DNA from: Avena insularis
Taxonomy: Eukaryota > Streptophyta > Magnoliopsida > Poales > Poaceae
DNA length: 64,000 nt
Assembly: GCA_023614405.1 (NCBI GenBank)
Contig: CM042689.1
Location: 276,031,533-276,095,532 of the forward strand
Direction: 5' to 3'
Notes under the pieces: model-generated
Database searches by the model: none
Told to the model about the DNA's origin: nothing
The model's input: the letters and a program-made list of their open reading frames with translations, nothing else
Program-made: the position numbers and the translations under genes
Shown: in pieces, positions 1 through 11,800 of the stretch
Layout: each line of letters begins with the position of its first letter
Position numbering within the stretch: position 1 is the stretch's first letter

Positions 1-455
1 ACTTTACAAATCTTTATATCTCCATCCTTGACATGCTCGCGGATGGAGTGAAACCGGCGCATAATATGCTTGGAATGCTTGTGAGACCTTGGCTCTTTGG
101 CATTGGCAATGGCACCATTGTTGTCACAATAGATCACCATTGGGTCCAACGCGTTTGCAACCACTCCTAGTTCGGATATGAACTCCTTCATCCAAACTGC
201 TTCTTGAGCCGCTTCTGAAGCAGCAACATATTCGGCCTTCGTTGTTGATCCCGCCACCACAGGTTGTTTGGAACTCCTCCAACTAACCGCTTCGCCATTC
301 ATGACAAATACGTATCCGGATTGAGACTTAGAGTCATCCGGATCAGTGTCAAAGCTAGCGTCAACATAACACTTAGCGACGAGCTCTTCTTCACCTCCGT
401 ATACAAGAAACATATCCTTAGTTTCTTTGTAAGTACTTAAGGATATTCTTGACCG
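1..455 (-). pseudogene. pol: copia-1 RNase H region, out of frame with RT and cut by the window edge
   Basis: Minus-strand sequence directly downstream of the RT frame still encodes a recognisable copia RNase H in a shifted frame. Segments with the pattern YVDASFD, SGYVFV and TTKAEYVA (the conserved acidic and KAEY regions) can be read around 180-370, followed by the YCDNNGAIA segment near 120-150. RNase H removes the RNA strand of the RNA-DNA hybrid. The frameshift at about 470 separates it from RT. The 3' LTR and polypurine tract are outside the window. Confidence 0.75.
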
Positions 456-2093
456 CTATCCAGTGTTCCGAACTGGATCCGATTGGTACCTACTAGTCAA
501 ATTAATAGCATGTGGCACATCCGGTCTTGTACATAGCATGGCGTACATTATAGAGCCTATGGCTGAAGCATAGGGGACTTTGTCCATTATCTCTATTTCT
601 TCCGCCGAAGCCGGACTTTGAGTCTTACTCAATGTCTTGCCTTGCAACATAGGTAAGAACCCCTTCTTACTTCCGTCCATTTTAAACTTCTTTAAAATCT
701 TATCAAGGTATGTACTTTGCGATAGCCCTATTAGGCGTCTAGATCTATCTGTATAGATCTTTATGCCTAATATGTATGACGCTTCACCTAGGTCCTTCAT
801 TGAAAATTTGCTGTTTAGATAACTTTTAACACTGTTTAAAAGATCTATATCATTTCTGATCAATAATATGTCATCCACATATAATATCAGAAATGCCACA
901 TTGCTCCCACTCACTTTCTTGTAAATACAAGCTTCTCCATAAGTTTGAACAAATCCAAACTCTTTGATCACCTCATCAAAGTGGAGATTCCAACTTCGTG
1001 ATGCTTGCTTCAATCCATAGATGGATCGCTGAAGCTTGCACACCTTGTTAGCATCCTTAGGATCGACAAAACCCTTTGGTTGTATCATATACAACTCTTC
1101 TTCAATATTACCATTGAGAAACGCGGTTTTGACATCCATCTGCCATATCTCATAATCGAAATATGCAGCAATTGCTAACATAATCCTAACTGACTTTAGC
1201 ATCGCTACGGGAGAGAATGTATCATCATAGTCAACTCCTTGAATTTGTCGAAACCCCTTTGCGACAAGTCGAGCTTTATAGACGGTCACATTACCATCAG
1301 CATTAGTTTTCCTTTTGAAAATCCATTTGTTCTCCAGGGCCTTTCGGTCGTGAGGTAATTCCACCAAGTTCCAAACTTGATTTTCATACATGGATTCCAT
1401 CTCGGATTTCATGGCTTCTAACCATTTGTTGGAATCCGGGCTCATCATTGCTTCTTCATACGTCGCAGGGTCATCATTTTCATAAACCATGAAATTCATG
1501 ACAGGATTTCCGTACAGCTCAGGAGCTGCACACGTCCTGCTAGACCTGCGAGGTTCGGTAGTACTCTCTTTCGGAGTTTCATGATCATTATCATTAGTTC
1601 CTTCTTCAACAGGTGAAGCCAACTCCGAAACAACTTCCGGTGCTGCGCTACTCGCCATACTTTGAAGAGAAGGTTCAATAACCTCTTCGAGTTCTACCTT
1701 TCGACTAATCACACCTTTCGCGAGAAACTCTTTCTCTAGAAAGGATCCATTCTTGGCAACAAAAACCTTGCCCTCGGATCTGTGATAGAAGGAATACCCA
1801 ATAGTTTCCTTAGGGTATCCTATGAAGACGCATTTTTCCGCTTTGGGTTCGAGTTTATCCGGTTGAAGTTTCTTCACATAAACATCGCATCCCCAAACTT
1901 TAAGAAATGACAGCTTAGGTTTGTTTCCAAACCACAATTCATACGGTGTCTTTTCAACGGATTTAGATGGTGCCCGATTTAAAGTGAATGCAGCAGTTTC
2001 TAGTGCACAACCCCAAAATGACAACGGCAAGTCCGTCAGAGACATCATAGATCGGACCATATCTAATAAAGTACGATTACGACGTTCCGACAC
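456..2093 (-). pseudogene. pol: copia-1 integrase C-terminus and reverse transcriptase
   Basis: This 545-residue frame continues the integrase after the nonsense codon: the NRTLLDMVRSM segment carries the third catalytic region, followed by the copia integrase C-terminus (WGCDVYVKKL, FIGYPKETIGYSFY). After an acidic linker comes RVT_2 reverse transcriptase with NKWIFKRKTNADG, YKARLVAKGFRQ, VDYDDTFSPVA, the catalytic QMDVKTAFLNG, IYGLKQASRSWN and the active-site box LYVDDILL. The frame runs into RNase H and ends at a stop after RYQSDP because of a single-base shift near 470. It converts element RNA to cDNA in cytoplasmic particles. Confidence 0.92.
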
Positions 2094-2102
2094 ACCATTT
2101 CG

Positions 2103-2900
2103 CTATGGTCTTCCGGCAGGTGTGAGTTGTGAAACAATTCCACACTCTTTCATGTGAGTGCTAAACTCGTAAGTTAGATACTCACCTCCACGGTCGGACC
2201 GTAGAAATTTGATCTTTCTATTACGATGATTTTCCACTTCATTCTGAAATTCCTTGAACTTTTCAAAGGTTTCAGACTTGTGTTTCATCAAGTAGATATA
2301 ACCGTATCTACTCAAATCATCCGTGAAAGTAACAAAATAATGATATCCACCTCGCGCCGACACACTCATTGGACCACATACATCAGAATGTATGATTTCC
2401 AATAAATCTGTCGCCTGTTCCATTGAACCGGAAAACGGCGTTCTAGTCATCTTGCCCATAAGGCATGGCTCACATGTATCAAATGATTCAAAATCAAGTG
2501 ATTCCAAAAGTCCATCTGAATGGAGCTTCTTCATGCGTTTAACGCCAATATGACCTAGACGGCAGTGCCACATATATGCGGATATATCATCATTAAGTTT
2601 AATCCTTTTAGCATCAACATTATGAATATGTGTAATATTATCATCGAGATCTAATAGAAATAAACCATTCATCATCGGTGCATGACCATAAAAGATTTCA
2701 TTCATATAAATGGAACAACCATTGTTCTCAGATTTAAATGAATAACCACTTCGCATCAAACACGATCCAGATACAATGTTCATGCTCAGTGCAGGAACCA
2801 GATAACAATTATTCAAGTTTATAACTAATCCCGACGGCAAATGGAGAGGCAGCGTTCCGACGGCGATCACATCAATGCTTGATCCATTGCCGACATGCAT
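2103..2900 (-). pseudogene. pol: copia-1 GAG-pre-integrase and integrase core, N-terminal half
   Basis: This 265-residue frame follows the protease. It contains the GAG-pre-integrase zinc-binding region with HCRLGHIG and CEPCLMGKMTRTPF (HHCC-like pattern, residues about 110-155). The integrase core begins with the catalytic Asp in HSDVCGPM and a second Asp in TDDLSRYGYIYLM. The frame ends at a TAG where copia integrases normally have Gln, just before the NGVSERRNRT segment. The same frame reopens 9 bases on and runs to 456, so the break is a single nonsense codon, compatible with C-to-T change of CAG. Integrase inserts the cDNA into host DNA. Confidence 0.88.
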
Positions 2901-3873
2901 CTTGACCTCACCCTTGCTAGCGGTCGCTTGTTTCGCATCCCCTGATTCGAGTTACAAATATTAGCAACTGAACCGGTATCAAATACCCAGGTGCTACTGC
3001 GAGCACTAGTCAAGTACACATCAATAACATGTATATCATATATACCTTTGTTTGCCTTGCCGGCCTTCTTATCTGCCAAATACTTGGGGCAGTTGCGCTT
3101 CCAATGGCCAGTCCCCTTACAATAGTAGCACTCGGTATCAGACTTAGGTCCAACTCGAGGTTTCTTTTCAGGCACGGCAACAGGCTTGCCTCCCTTACTA
3201 CCCTTCCATTTTCCCTTCTTGTCTTTCTTGAAACGAGTGTTCCTATTGATCATCAACACTTGATGTTCCTTTTTGATCTCCACTTCTGCAGTTTTAAGCA
3301 TTGACAGAAGCTCGGGGAGAGACTTCTTCATGCCTTGCATATTATAGTTCATCACAAAGCTCTTATAGCTATGTGGTAGAGACTGTAGAACACGATGGAT
3401 GCCTAAGTCAATGGGAATCGTTATTCCCAAGGACACAAGCTTATCGGCGTAACCCGACATCTTGAGTACATGCTCACTAACGAAGCTGTGCTCTTCCATC
3501 ATGCAGCTAAAGAAATTTTCTGAAGCGTTGTAGCTCTCTACAGCAGCATGTGTGTCGAAAATCATTTTCAACTCACCCATTATATGAAATGCATTGCCGT
3601 TTTCGAAACGCTTTCGAAGTTCCGGCTCTAGCCCATACAATATGCCGCAATGAACTAAGTTGTGGTCCTCCTGACGAGTCTGATAGACATTCTTCTCCTC
3701 GTCAGGGGCATCCTCAAAAGGTGGGGGGCTAGTGGCGCTTCTAGCACATATTGCTTTTGTGCAGCAGAGAGGAGAATCCTCAAATTCATGGCCCATTCGG
3801 TAAAGTTGCTACCGTTCGTTGCAAGTTTCTCTTTCTCCATGAACACATTGAAATTAAAAGCAGGTGGTGCCAT
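2867..3873 (-). pseudogene. gag: copia-1 gag and protease, frameshifted
   Basis: Gag packages the element RNA; the downstream aspartic protease cuts the polyprotein. The first piece (3873 to about 3700) has the plant copia Gag N-terminus ending in YVLEAPL. It then shifts into a second frame (up from 2867) with a UBN2-like Gag body. A CCHC zinc knuckle reads CYYCKGTGHWKRNC (about 3090-3130). A basic linker follows, and then the protease signature VFDTGS at about 2975. Another frameshift after the protease leads to the integrase frame at 2900. At least two frame breaks make it non-functional. The start at 3873 is chosen because it is the first Met in good copia Gag context after the leader. Confidence 0.88.
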
Positions 3874-4432
3874 CTACAACAAAATTTGTAATGTTTAGAC
3901 TAAGTGTATGATAGATTGAGTTCAAATAATCCATATTACGAATGAACTCCCACTCAAAAACGACATCCCTCGTGCCTTTTTGGTGATTACATGAACCAAA
4001 TCCACTATACCAAGTCCGATCATCACGTGAGTTGGTATAGCTTCAAAGGCGAGCATCAAATGGGCATCATACCTACTATATGACTCATGCTTAACCTTTC
4101 GGTCCGTGTTCCGAGGCCATGTCTGTACATGCTAGGCTCACCAAGTTAGAACCTTAGTATTCGCGTGTGTAACTGTTTTACACCCGAAATATGGTCGTGG
4201 ATCCAAGAACACCCGATCATCACGTGATGTCTTGGAGCGACGAAAACATAATCGGTGCATACTAAAGGAAGAACACATTCTTATATTGATATTTAAATGA
4301 GGGATCATCTTATTATGCTAACAAAGCGCTAAACAAGCAATATAAGATGCTATCAAACATCACATGTTTATTAGTGAAATGGTATGGTTTCCGCATATGA
4401 TCTCTATCATGTGCATCATGGTATGATCACTA
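3874..4432 (-). other. copia-1 untranslated leader, part next to gag
   Basis: This is non-coding minus-strand leader between primer site and gag. It matches 50820-51320 of the second copia closely, including repeated short palindromic blocks with the core CACCCGATCATCACGTGAT (about 4204-4222; compare 51098-51116). It ends at base 4432, where the solo LTR begins. The bases CACTA at 4428-4432 are the left copy of that insertion's target duplication. Confidence 0.8.
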
Positions 4433-6294
4433 TGTTGGAGATATGCCCTAGAGGCAATAATAAATATATTTATTATTATATCTTTGTGTTTATGATAAAT
4501 GTTTACATTCATGCTATAATAGTATTAACAAGGAAACATTAATACTTGTGTGATTTGTAAACTAAAATAAGAGTCCCTAGTAAAGCCTCTTTATAATACT
4601 AGCTTGTTGGTTAATAAATGATTGTGGTTTCCCTATCATGAACATTGAAATGTTATTAACAACAAGATCATATCGTTAGGAGAATGATATGGTGGACATA
4701 CTCCTATAGATAAGCGTAGCATAAAGATCAAGTCATTTTTATAGTTCAATTGCTATATGCTTTCTTATACATAGTAACCTAATTCCTTCGACCATGAGAT
4801 CATGCATATCACCTTCATCGGAAGGATGCTTTGATGACATCAAACACCACACCGTAACTGGGTGGCTATAAAGGTGGCATTGAGTGTTTGGGAAGTATTG
4901 GTTGAGACACTTGGATCAAGAGTGGGATTTGTCCATCCATATGGTGGATAGATATATCTGGGCCCTCTTGGTGGAATGTCATCCAATTAGCTTGCAAGCA
5001 TGTGACTGGCTCACAAGGGATCACATATCACGGGAACGAGAAAAGAGTACTTATCAGTAACGAGGTTGAACTAGGTATGCAGAGATACCGACGATCATAA
5101 CCTCGGATAAGTAAACTATCATGAGACAAAGGGAAATTGGTATCGTATGTAAGTGGTTCATTCAATCGCAAAGTAATCGTAGAAATATGTGGGAGCCATA
5201 TGAATTTCCAGATTCCTCTATTGGTTATTGTTCGGAGAAGTGTCTCGATCATGTCCGCATAATTCACGAACCGTAGGGAGACACACTTAAGGATTCGACG
5301 TTGTTTGAGTAGTTATGGAATGATGAGTAAGATACCGAATGTTGTTCGGAGTCTCAGATGGGATCCGGGATATCACGAGGAGATCCAGAATGGTCCGGAT
5401 AATAAGATTCATATAAGGAAAGTCCTGTTTCGGGGTTGGAGAATGGTTCCGGTGTTTTCATCGGGAATGTTATAGAAGGTTCCTAATGTCCAAGACTCCG
5501 GAGGGGAAGGGTACATGAATGTGTCATATCAAGTTGGAATGATTGCATCATGTACTAGGTGTCATCGCTGAACAAAATAAAGGGTTTAATCAAATCCTAG
5601 TTTGAAAAGTCAAACGCCAATTTGAAAAGTCAAACGGCTATTTTGGAAGGTGGAGGGAAGTAGAAACCTACTTGGGAGGAGTTCCTCCACCGCCGCCCAC
5701 TTGGGATCCGAGTTGGGAGGACTCCTCCCTGGTGGCGCCCCACCTATATAAGGAGGCGGGCTTCCTCCCAGCACACAAGTTGCCCCTCTAAACCCTAACC
5801 CTAGCCACGCCTCCATAGCCACCGCCAAGGGCATTGGCCACGCCGCCTAGGGCAAACCCTAGTGCCGCCTTGCCTTCTTGGTGCGTCTAAACCCTAGATC
5901 GCCGAGGATCTCTCATAGTCCACCATACTGCCTCGGCTTAAGGCTCTGCGAGATCTCCCTCTACTTCGGTAGATTGTCTGTTGCCGAATCGCGAGGAGAG
6001 TGCTACAACCTCCGCTGCTTTGGAACAAGGAGAGGAAGGTCTTCACGAAGTACCGAACGTGTGACCGATCGCGAAAGCGCTCTAACGGAGCCTTGGGAAG
6101 GATCGTCTACGCGATCTTCAGATCGGCAAGAGTACGACTACATCACCCACGAGAATCCGCTCTCGTTAAACACTTTGGAATCTTCGAGGGTGAGTTATTC
6201 CATCGACTCGTTGCTACAATCTAGTAGATAGATCTTGGCTTGTTTGTTTGTATGCAATAGAAATTTTTTGTTTTCCATGCTACGAAACCCTACA
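4433..6294 (+). mobile_element. Solo LTR of a BARE/Angela-like copia element
   Basis: This is a 1,862-bp sequence beginning TGTTGGAGATATGCCC and ending AAACCCTACA (TG...CA). It is flanked by the exact duplication CACTA at 4428-4432 and 6295-6299. The flanks are continuous with each other when compared with the uninterrupted leader copy near 51270-51360, so this is an insertion. No second LTR or internal region is present, so recombination between its two LTRs most likely removed the middle. A TATA box lies at 5745-5752 (TATATAAG) with a CT-rich, telomere-repeat-like downstream stretch (AACCCTAACCCTAGCC). The start resembles BARE-1/Angela LTRs; that family name is inference. Confidence 0.93.
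5745..5752 (+). promoter_or_regulatory. TATA box of the solo copia LTR
   Basis: TATATAAG sits about 1.3 kb into the LTR, where copia LTR promoters usually lie, between a GC-rich upstream stretch and a C-rich transcribed leader. Confidence 0.6.
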
Positions 6295-6486
6295 CACTAT
6301 CATACCTATATCTGTAAGTCCAAGGTCTATGGAGATTACACGTTATGTATGTTGTAAGAGTATCATCTCATACTTCTACTTACAACATCACCATATAATA
6401 ACACTAGCCCAGCAACAATCTAAACTAGACGCCTATATTTTATCCATTACAAGTTTTACGTGGGTTAGGGCTTTCGAGATAGAACC
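6295..6486 (-). other. copia-1 leader, middle piece
   Basis: This leader sequence, stranded between the two nested insertions, matches 51322-51508 of the second copia. It starts with the right CACTA duplication (6295-6299) and ends with the left GAACC duplication (6482-6486). Confidence 0.8.
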
Positions 6487-7440
6487 TGATGTAGCCCGAC
6501 CTACGGTCGTTACCACATCTTGGTCTCCAACTTATGCCAAGTCGTCATGGACTCCAAAGGTGAATCCGTTCCTCTATGCGAGCCCCCTTCCTACCCTATT
6601 GAATGGTATGCTACTTCATACTCTGTCACATATGCATGATAGGTTCACATTGACAAGTACGGAGGCAAGGGAGGAAGCCCGGAGCATCAAGCCCGACAAG
6701 ACGGAGGCTTGGAAGAGGAGGCGGAAGAAGAAAGATCGCCAAATGCTCTCTGCCCACGGATCTCGGCATTACTGGCCAGCGGCACTACTGACCCACTACT
6801 ACCGCCCCACAGACGACGCCAATGAAGTCCCAGATCGCAAGCGGTACTACGGATCTGGACCAGTACTACCGGGTCATGTGTCACACAAGACTGTTGGGCC
6901 TTGGCCCATGTACCCCTCTAGCTCGTCCAAACCCTAGTTTTATTCCTAAACTACCCTGTTTATGTGGCTGGCCTATATATAGAGCCCCACCCTCATGTAC
7001 CCCTTAGGCATAGATGATAGACTAAAGACAACCCCAATTGTGGAATCTCGAGTTTTGCCTCATCCACTTTACCAAGGGGACCGACTATCGTCACCAACCT
7101 CGATTGTACTTTGTATCACGCATCCATCGTTGAACAAGGCCTTGGAGTTCGATGTCTCGTCTCCAAGTTGTCAAGACCCTCCCCAAGGTGTTCTTCCCTC
7201 TCCGATGTGGATTTGAGGGAGCACGCTGACCGATCTTTCCTTGCGAGGATTCTATCGGACCGGTGGCCGCCGTTCGGGAGCAATCGGCCTTGTATCGTGT
7301 GAGTTTTGCGTGTGTTCATCGTGTTCTTCGCGAGGTGTGTGTTCGCTTCCGCTACCTTCGCCCTTTCCCCTCGCTTTCCCATCGATTTGACCACGAGATC
7401 CGTGAAGATCGGGCCACCCAAGAGGTTAACCCCTCCATCA
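6487..7440 (+). repeat. 5' LTR of element C
   Basis: This is 954 bp, TG...CA, with a TATA box at 6974-6982. It is 60 bp shorter than the 3' LTR; 57 bp of this lies before the shared stop codon at 6937 in the segment rich in GGTACTACCG-like motifs. A frame ending in MYPSSSSKP is open here as in the 3' LTR. Confidence 0.95.
6974..6982 (+). promoter_or_regulatory. TATA box, element C 5' LTR
   Basis: TATATATAG is preceded by a GC-flanked GGCC and followed by a C-rich start region. The same box is at 12820-12828 in the 3' LTR. It is the likely promoter of the element transcript. Confidence 0.6.
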
Positions 7441-7442
7441 TC

Positions 7443-7454
7443 TGGTATCAGCAG
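7443..7454 (+). other. Primer binding site of element C
   Basis: TGGTATCAG begins two bases after the LTR end and matches the complement of the initiator Met-tRNA 3' end for nine bases; the next positions read CAGC where the usual site is AGC, a one-base insertion. Confidence 0.75.
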
Positions 7455-8846
7455 CTTTTGGTTGCCACGGATTTCTCATCGATTTGGTATTTTCCCCATA
7501 AATTCGAAAATTCCACCAAAAATAGCCCCAATTCGTGTTTTGGATCGATCTGTGGTTTGAGTGCGTTTTGGTAGGTTTTGATCCGAGGATTACTTGCTAA
7601 ACTTGTTGATCTACCTTCCTTTGCGTTCCCATAGCCTAATTACTTGATTTCCCCCGTCGATTTGGTGTTTTTCTTGAAGATTTTCCGCCCAAATCATCCC
7701 AAAATCACGAAAACGCGTCGGATCTGGGCTTCTCTGTCTCCAGCGGTACCGCCGCTCCAAATATCTGGTACTACCGCTCACCGGTACTACCGCTCCCAAA
7801 ATCCGGTACTACCGCCCAGTACAGAAAGAAAACAGCAGGTTCCTAGATTTCAGCCTCTCACCGTTTTGAGCATAACTTTTGCATTCGAACTCGGATTTTG
7901 GTGTTCTTTAGCTCATTTCGAAGAGGAGAAGGAGCTCTACATAATCATCCACGTTGTTCATGCTATCTACTCCATCCAAATTCCGTGAGCAAGGCGGAAT
8001 CCAACAATAAAGGGTGAATCTCGTCGACGAAAGGTATAAACATTCCGCGACTTCTCCCCACTTGCATTCCTTTGTGAACCCCACTATCTTTGCGCGCAAC
8101 AAACACCTATTGAGACTAGTTCCTCTTATAATTGCTTGGGCTATGCACATTTGATACCTTGTAGATTCCGAGCAAACATTGTGAGCGCTATCTCATATAG
8201 TTATCTTGTATAGTTGTTGGCACAAGGAAGAGGCAAGTGAAAAAGAAAGAAAGAAAGAAAAAGAAAAAGAAAAAAAATAGAAAAAGAAAAAAAAAGAAAA
8301 AAAAAGAAATATACATGTGCCTCATAGAATAGGAAGCGCAAGCTCGATGAACATCATATAGGTGGTAATTTTTGTGCATATCTTGTAGCCCACCAATTTT
8401 GTGCAATCGAACTAGCGTCTCTCCTTGTACTTGTGTGACACGAGCTTCTAGTCTTCGCTAGGTAATCATTTGGTTCTTAGCTCACTTTCTCCGTCGCACA
8501 AGTCCCATTTATCCCACTGTGTGTGTTTCCCTGTACATATTTCCTATCTTGTGGATTGACTTGTTTGCTTTGTGATCATTATGGTTCTTTACTTGCCATT
8601 ACAATATCTTGATTTCGGATTGTTTCTTGACATGCCACTTTCCATACCTATCCACCATAGGCCTTGTGTGTGTGTTTTTTGGTTCGTAGTTGGTTTTGGT
8701 GTTCCGCGTGAACTTCACTTGGCTTGGTTTATTGCTCTCAAGTGTGGCCACTTGTATGATACGATCTTCCAAGGTAAAGTAAGGTTTGACGTTGTATCCC
8801 TAACTCCCACTACCACTTCCATATACACCGCTTGGTCTTGTGCATC
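7455..8846 (+). other. Untranslated leader of element C
   Basis: This is about 1.4 kb without a convincing gene. It contains three close copies of GGTACTACCG (7767-7776, 7783-7792, 7805-7814), a purine-only microsatellite-like run (8237-8308) and T-rich sequence before the long ORF. No tRNA or structured RNA was recognised. Confidence 0.6.
8237..8308 (+). repeat. Purine-rich GAAA/GAAAAA simple repeat
   Basis: This is a 72-base tract of A with interspersed G (units GAAA, GAAAAA and longer), interrupted only by one T. It lies in the leader of element C. Confidence 0.9.
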
Positions 8847-11800
8847 ATGTCTAGGGACTCCAGAACCGAGGATGATATCTATGAAGAATCCATGATGAGC
8901 CACCTTGACTACGACTCCACAAGTATAGAGGACATGACAGAGCACAACACCGACAATGGCTCCGCATGCTTTGAGGACCCGGAGCACTACACCTACGACG
9001 ACTCCACATGCATGGAAGACATGGAGCTCTACGTCGACAATGGCTCCTCATGCATGGAGCCTATGGAGCACTACACCGACAATGGCTCCACATTCTTGGG
9101 TGATATGGAGTACTACACCAACAATTACTCCCCAAGAATGGATGACTTCGAGTGCGACATCGACGACGCCTCGCCAAGCATGGAGGACACGGAGAACTTC
9201 ATCGAGTTTGATGGCTCCTCCACGAGCCATGAAGAATTCCTCCACCGCGTGGAGATGGAAGCCTACTACGCCAAGCAAGAGGAGGCGCATCATCAAGAAT
9301 CCATGACCTTCAAGGCCAAGCGTGCCACACCAAAGGGCACCACCTACTTCGATGATCCACCTCCAAGGCGACAAGCGCCACCATCGACACGCCATCAAGT
9401 GCCACCACCTAGATGGCGTCAAGCTCCACCATCTCCAAGGCGCCAAGCTACATCACCTCCAAGGCGCCAAGATCCACCTCCTACCCAAAGAAGAGTGGCG
9501 TCCAAACATCATATACATCAAGAGGCGCCAAGAAACAAGAATCTTCATCGACAAACATCCTCTCATGAGCATCGCCACCATAAGGAGGATACAAGAAATC
9601 GTCTAAGGCATCTTCGCCACCAAGACGAAGAATTCAAGATGAGCACCAACCATAATGCTCAAGCAAGATCAAGAAGGCACCACAAGTACAAGAAGAGTGC
9701 CAAGGCAAATGATCACCGTCGTGAGCGTCATGTGGATGACCAAGTGCTTCACCAACATCAACCATCGGCAAGGCACGCCAATGACCTCCGTCGACACCAT
9801 CATAAGGCACCTTCAACTACTAGTGCCACCACCAAAATGGCACCAAGAGCAAGCCTTCGTCCACGCCATCAAGCTTCAACGCCTATGCTTGACTTCCACG
9901 ACCTCGCGAACGAGGAAAATGTAGACGTATACTTCGCCAAGTTGGATAGCATGAGCCTACCTCCACCACTACTACAAGATGGCCACAAGACGGTCGAGCA
10001 TGGGATTTTCCCTTCGACCATGGAGGCGAGCAATGATGCCCATCTTATGGAATCCAACCTTGATGGCGACAAGGTCAAGAATGGTGAGCATGGGATTTTC
10101 CCTTCACCAAAGGAGGCGCATGGAGTTGAGGAAACCGAGCCTACCCCTATAAGCTTGAGTGATGATGTGGTACCAATCCCATGTGAGTATGAGAGCCACT
10201 TAGCCCACTTGAGTGAGAACAAGAGTGAGATGAGTGACTCCACCTTATGTGAGATTGAGTGCTTCCACTTTGAGGGCATGAGTGATACACGGAGTGAGTT
10301 GAGAGTGGTAGTTGATAGGTCAAGTGAGACCATTTCGAATTCTAACAACTTACCCTCTACCTCTAGTGTGTTCTCTTATGTTGTGATATGTTCCATGGAT
10401 GAAGACGCGCGAAGCCATGAAGCAATGATGCCTCAATTGGAAAATATGTACATGGTGCACGAAGATGATGCTACGCCATGGCTACATCAAGAAAACGAAG
10501 TCGTCCACAAGGAGGCCACTACTTCCACAACACCCACTTCATATGAGAGGTATGACCAAGGTAATAATAAGGGTGTTGATGATGCCATGATCCCACTAGT
10601 GGACATGATGAATTGTGAGGATATGCATGCTATGGATGATACTTGTGACATTACATATGCTTCATCCACTTTACCATGTGATGATTTGCCTTTGCATAAT
10701 ATTGATCATGTGGAATTGTTTGATTGCGATATCATTGCCATAAACATGCCATGCTATGCATCTTGTGTGTATCCTCCAATTGCTTCGGACTTGCCTTGTC
10801 ATGCTAGTTATTCAATTTCTCCCGTTGCTTGCGATAATATAAATGCTTGCTATTTCACTTGTTTTGCTTGCAACAATATTGATCTTATGCGTTATAATGA
10901 GATGGCCCCCATAGCTTTCTCAATTTTTGGAGATTTTGATGATGGCCATGATAAGCATGTCCCCCACTTGCATACTCACCATGCATCTATTTCATACTTG
11001 AATGACATTAATGGTGATGTGCACAAGAAGATATACGTCATGATGGATGATGTGTATCTCTACCATGCACACATGTTCTTCCTTTTACATATGATGTGTG
11101 TAGGTACCCGCACAAGAATGTCAACCTCGGTTGAGCACAAGTTGACAAAAAGAGCTCTAGAAAGCATCCCACAAGTGAGTTCAAGATCGAACCTAGCTCT
11201 GATACCTTTTGCATGCTTTGCATCTTTCATGTTGGCAAATTGCTCTTTCCTATGGTTTGATTGCAAGCATGTTAATGGTATTATCTCCCCTTGTGACATC
11301 CATGTTTCTTCGCTTTTAGATAATGATGTTTTGTGTGTTGTAACAAAATTGTTGAACAATTTCTCTCTCCGATGTTTTGCGTGCAACCACAATTCCATTA
11401 AGAGCATGTATTGTCATGAGAGCTTCCAAGAATCTCGTCTTGTTGTTGCAACAAACATAAGGACCACTAGCTCTTTCATTTGGTTTGTTTGCAAACGTGT
11501 TGTTTTTGCTTCCGTTTGGGATACTCATATTCCCATGATATTTGCTTTTGATGATTTGTGTGTGACATCCAACATGTTGAACAATTTCTCTTTTCAATGG
11601 TTGGTTTGCACACATAATGATGTTTCTTTGGACATTCTTCCTTGTGTGTTTTTGCCGAATTCTCCTATTCTTGCATCAAAGATGTTGATTGAAATTTTGA
11701 TCCAATGCTTTGAGTGCCCCACTACGACGTTATATGGAGTTTTTGAGTTCCCACATTTGGATGATGTTCAAACATTTTCCATGCACATTGACCTTGCATA

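Noticed and set aside
5780..5820. Telomere-like repeats (CCCTAA)
   Set aside because: Only two adjacent imperfect units in an LTR leader; AACCCTA motifs are common there.
5878..6231. 117-codon frame near the end of the solo copia LTR
   Set aside because: Lies in LTR leader sequence with an overlapping open frame; no known domain and not conserved as a coding unit in the related LTRs.
6248..6937. 229-codon frame starting in the solo LTR and ending in the element C LTR
   Set aside because: It spans two insertion boundaries, so its N-terminus is accidental; only the LTR part (matching the C-terminus of the element C frame) is of interest.
9354..9495. CRISPR-like regular repeats
   Set aside because: Short coding Pro/Arg repeats with no unique spacers, in a plant retrotransposon frame.
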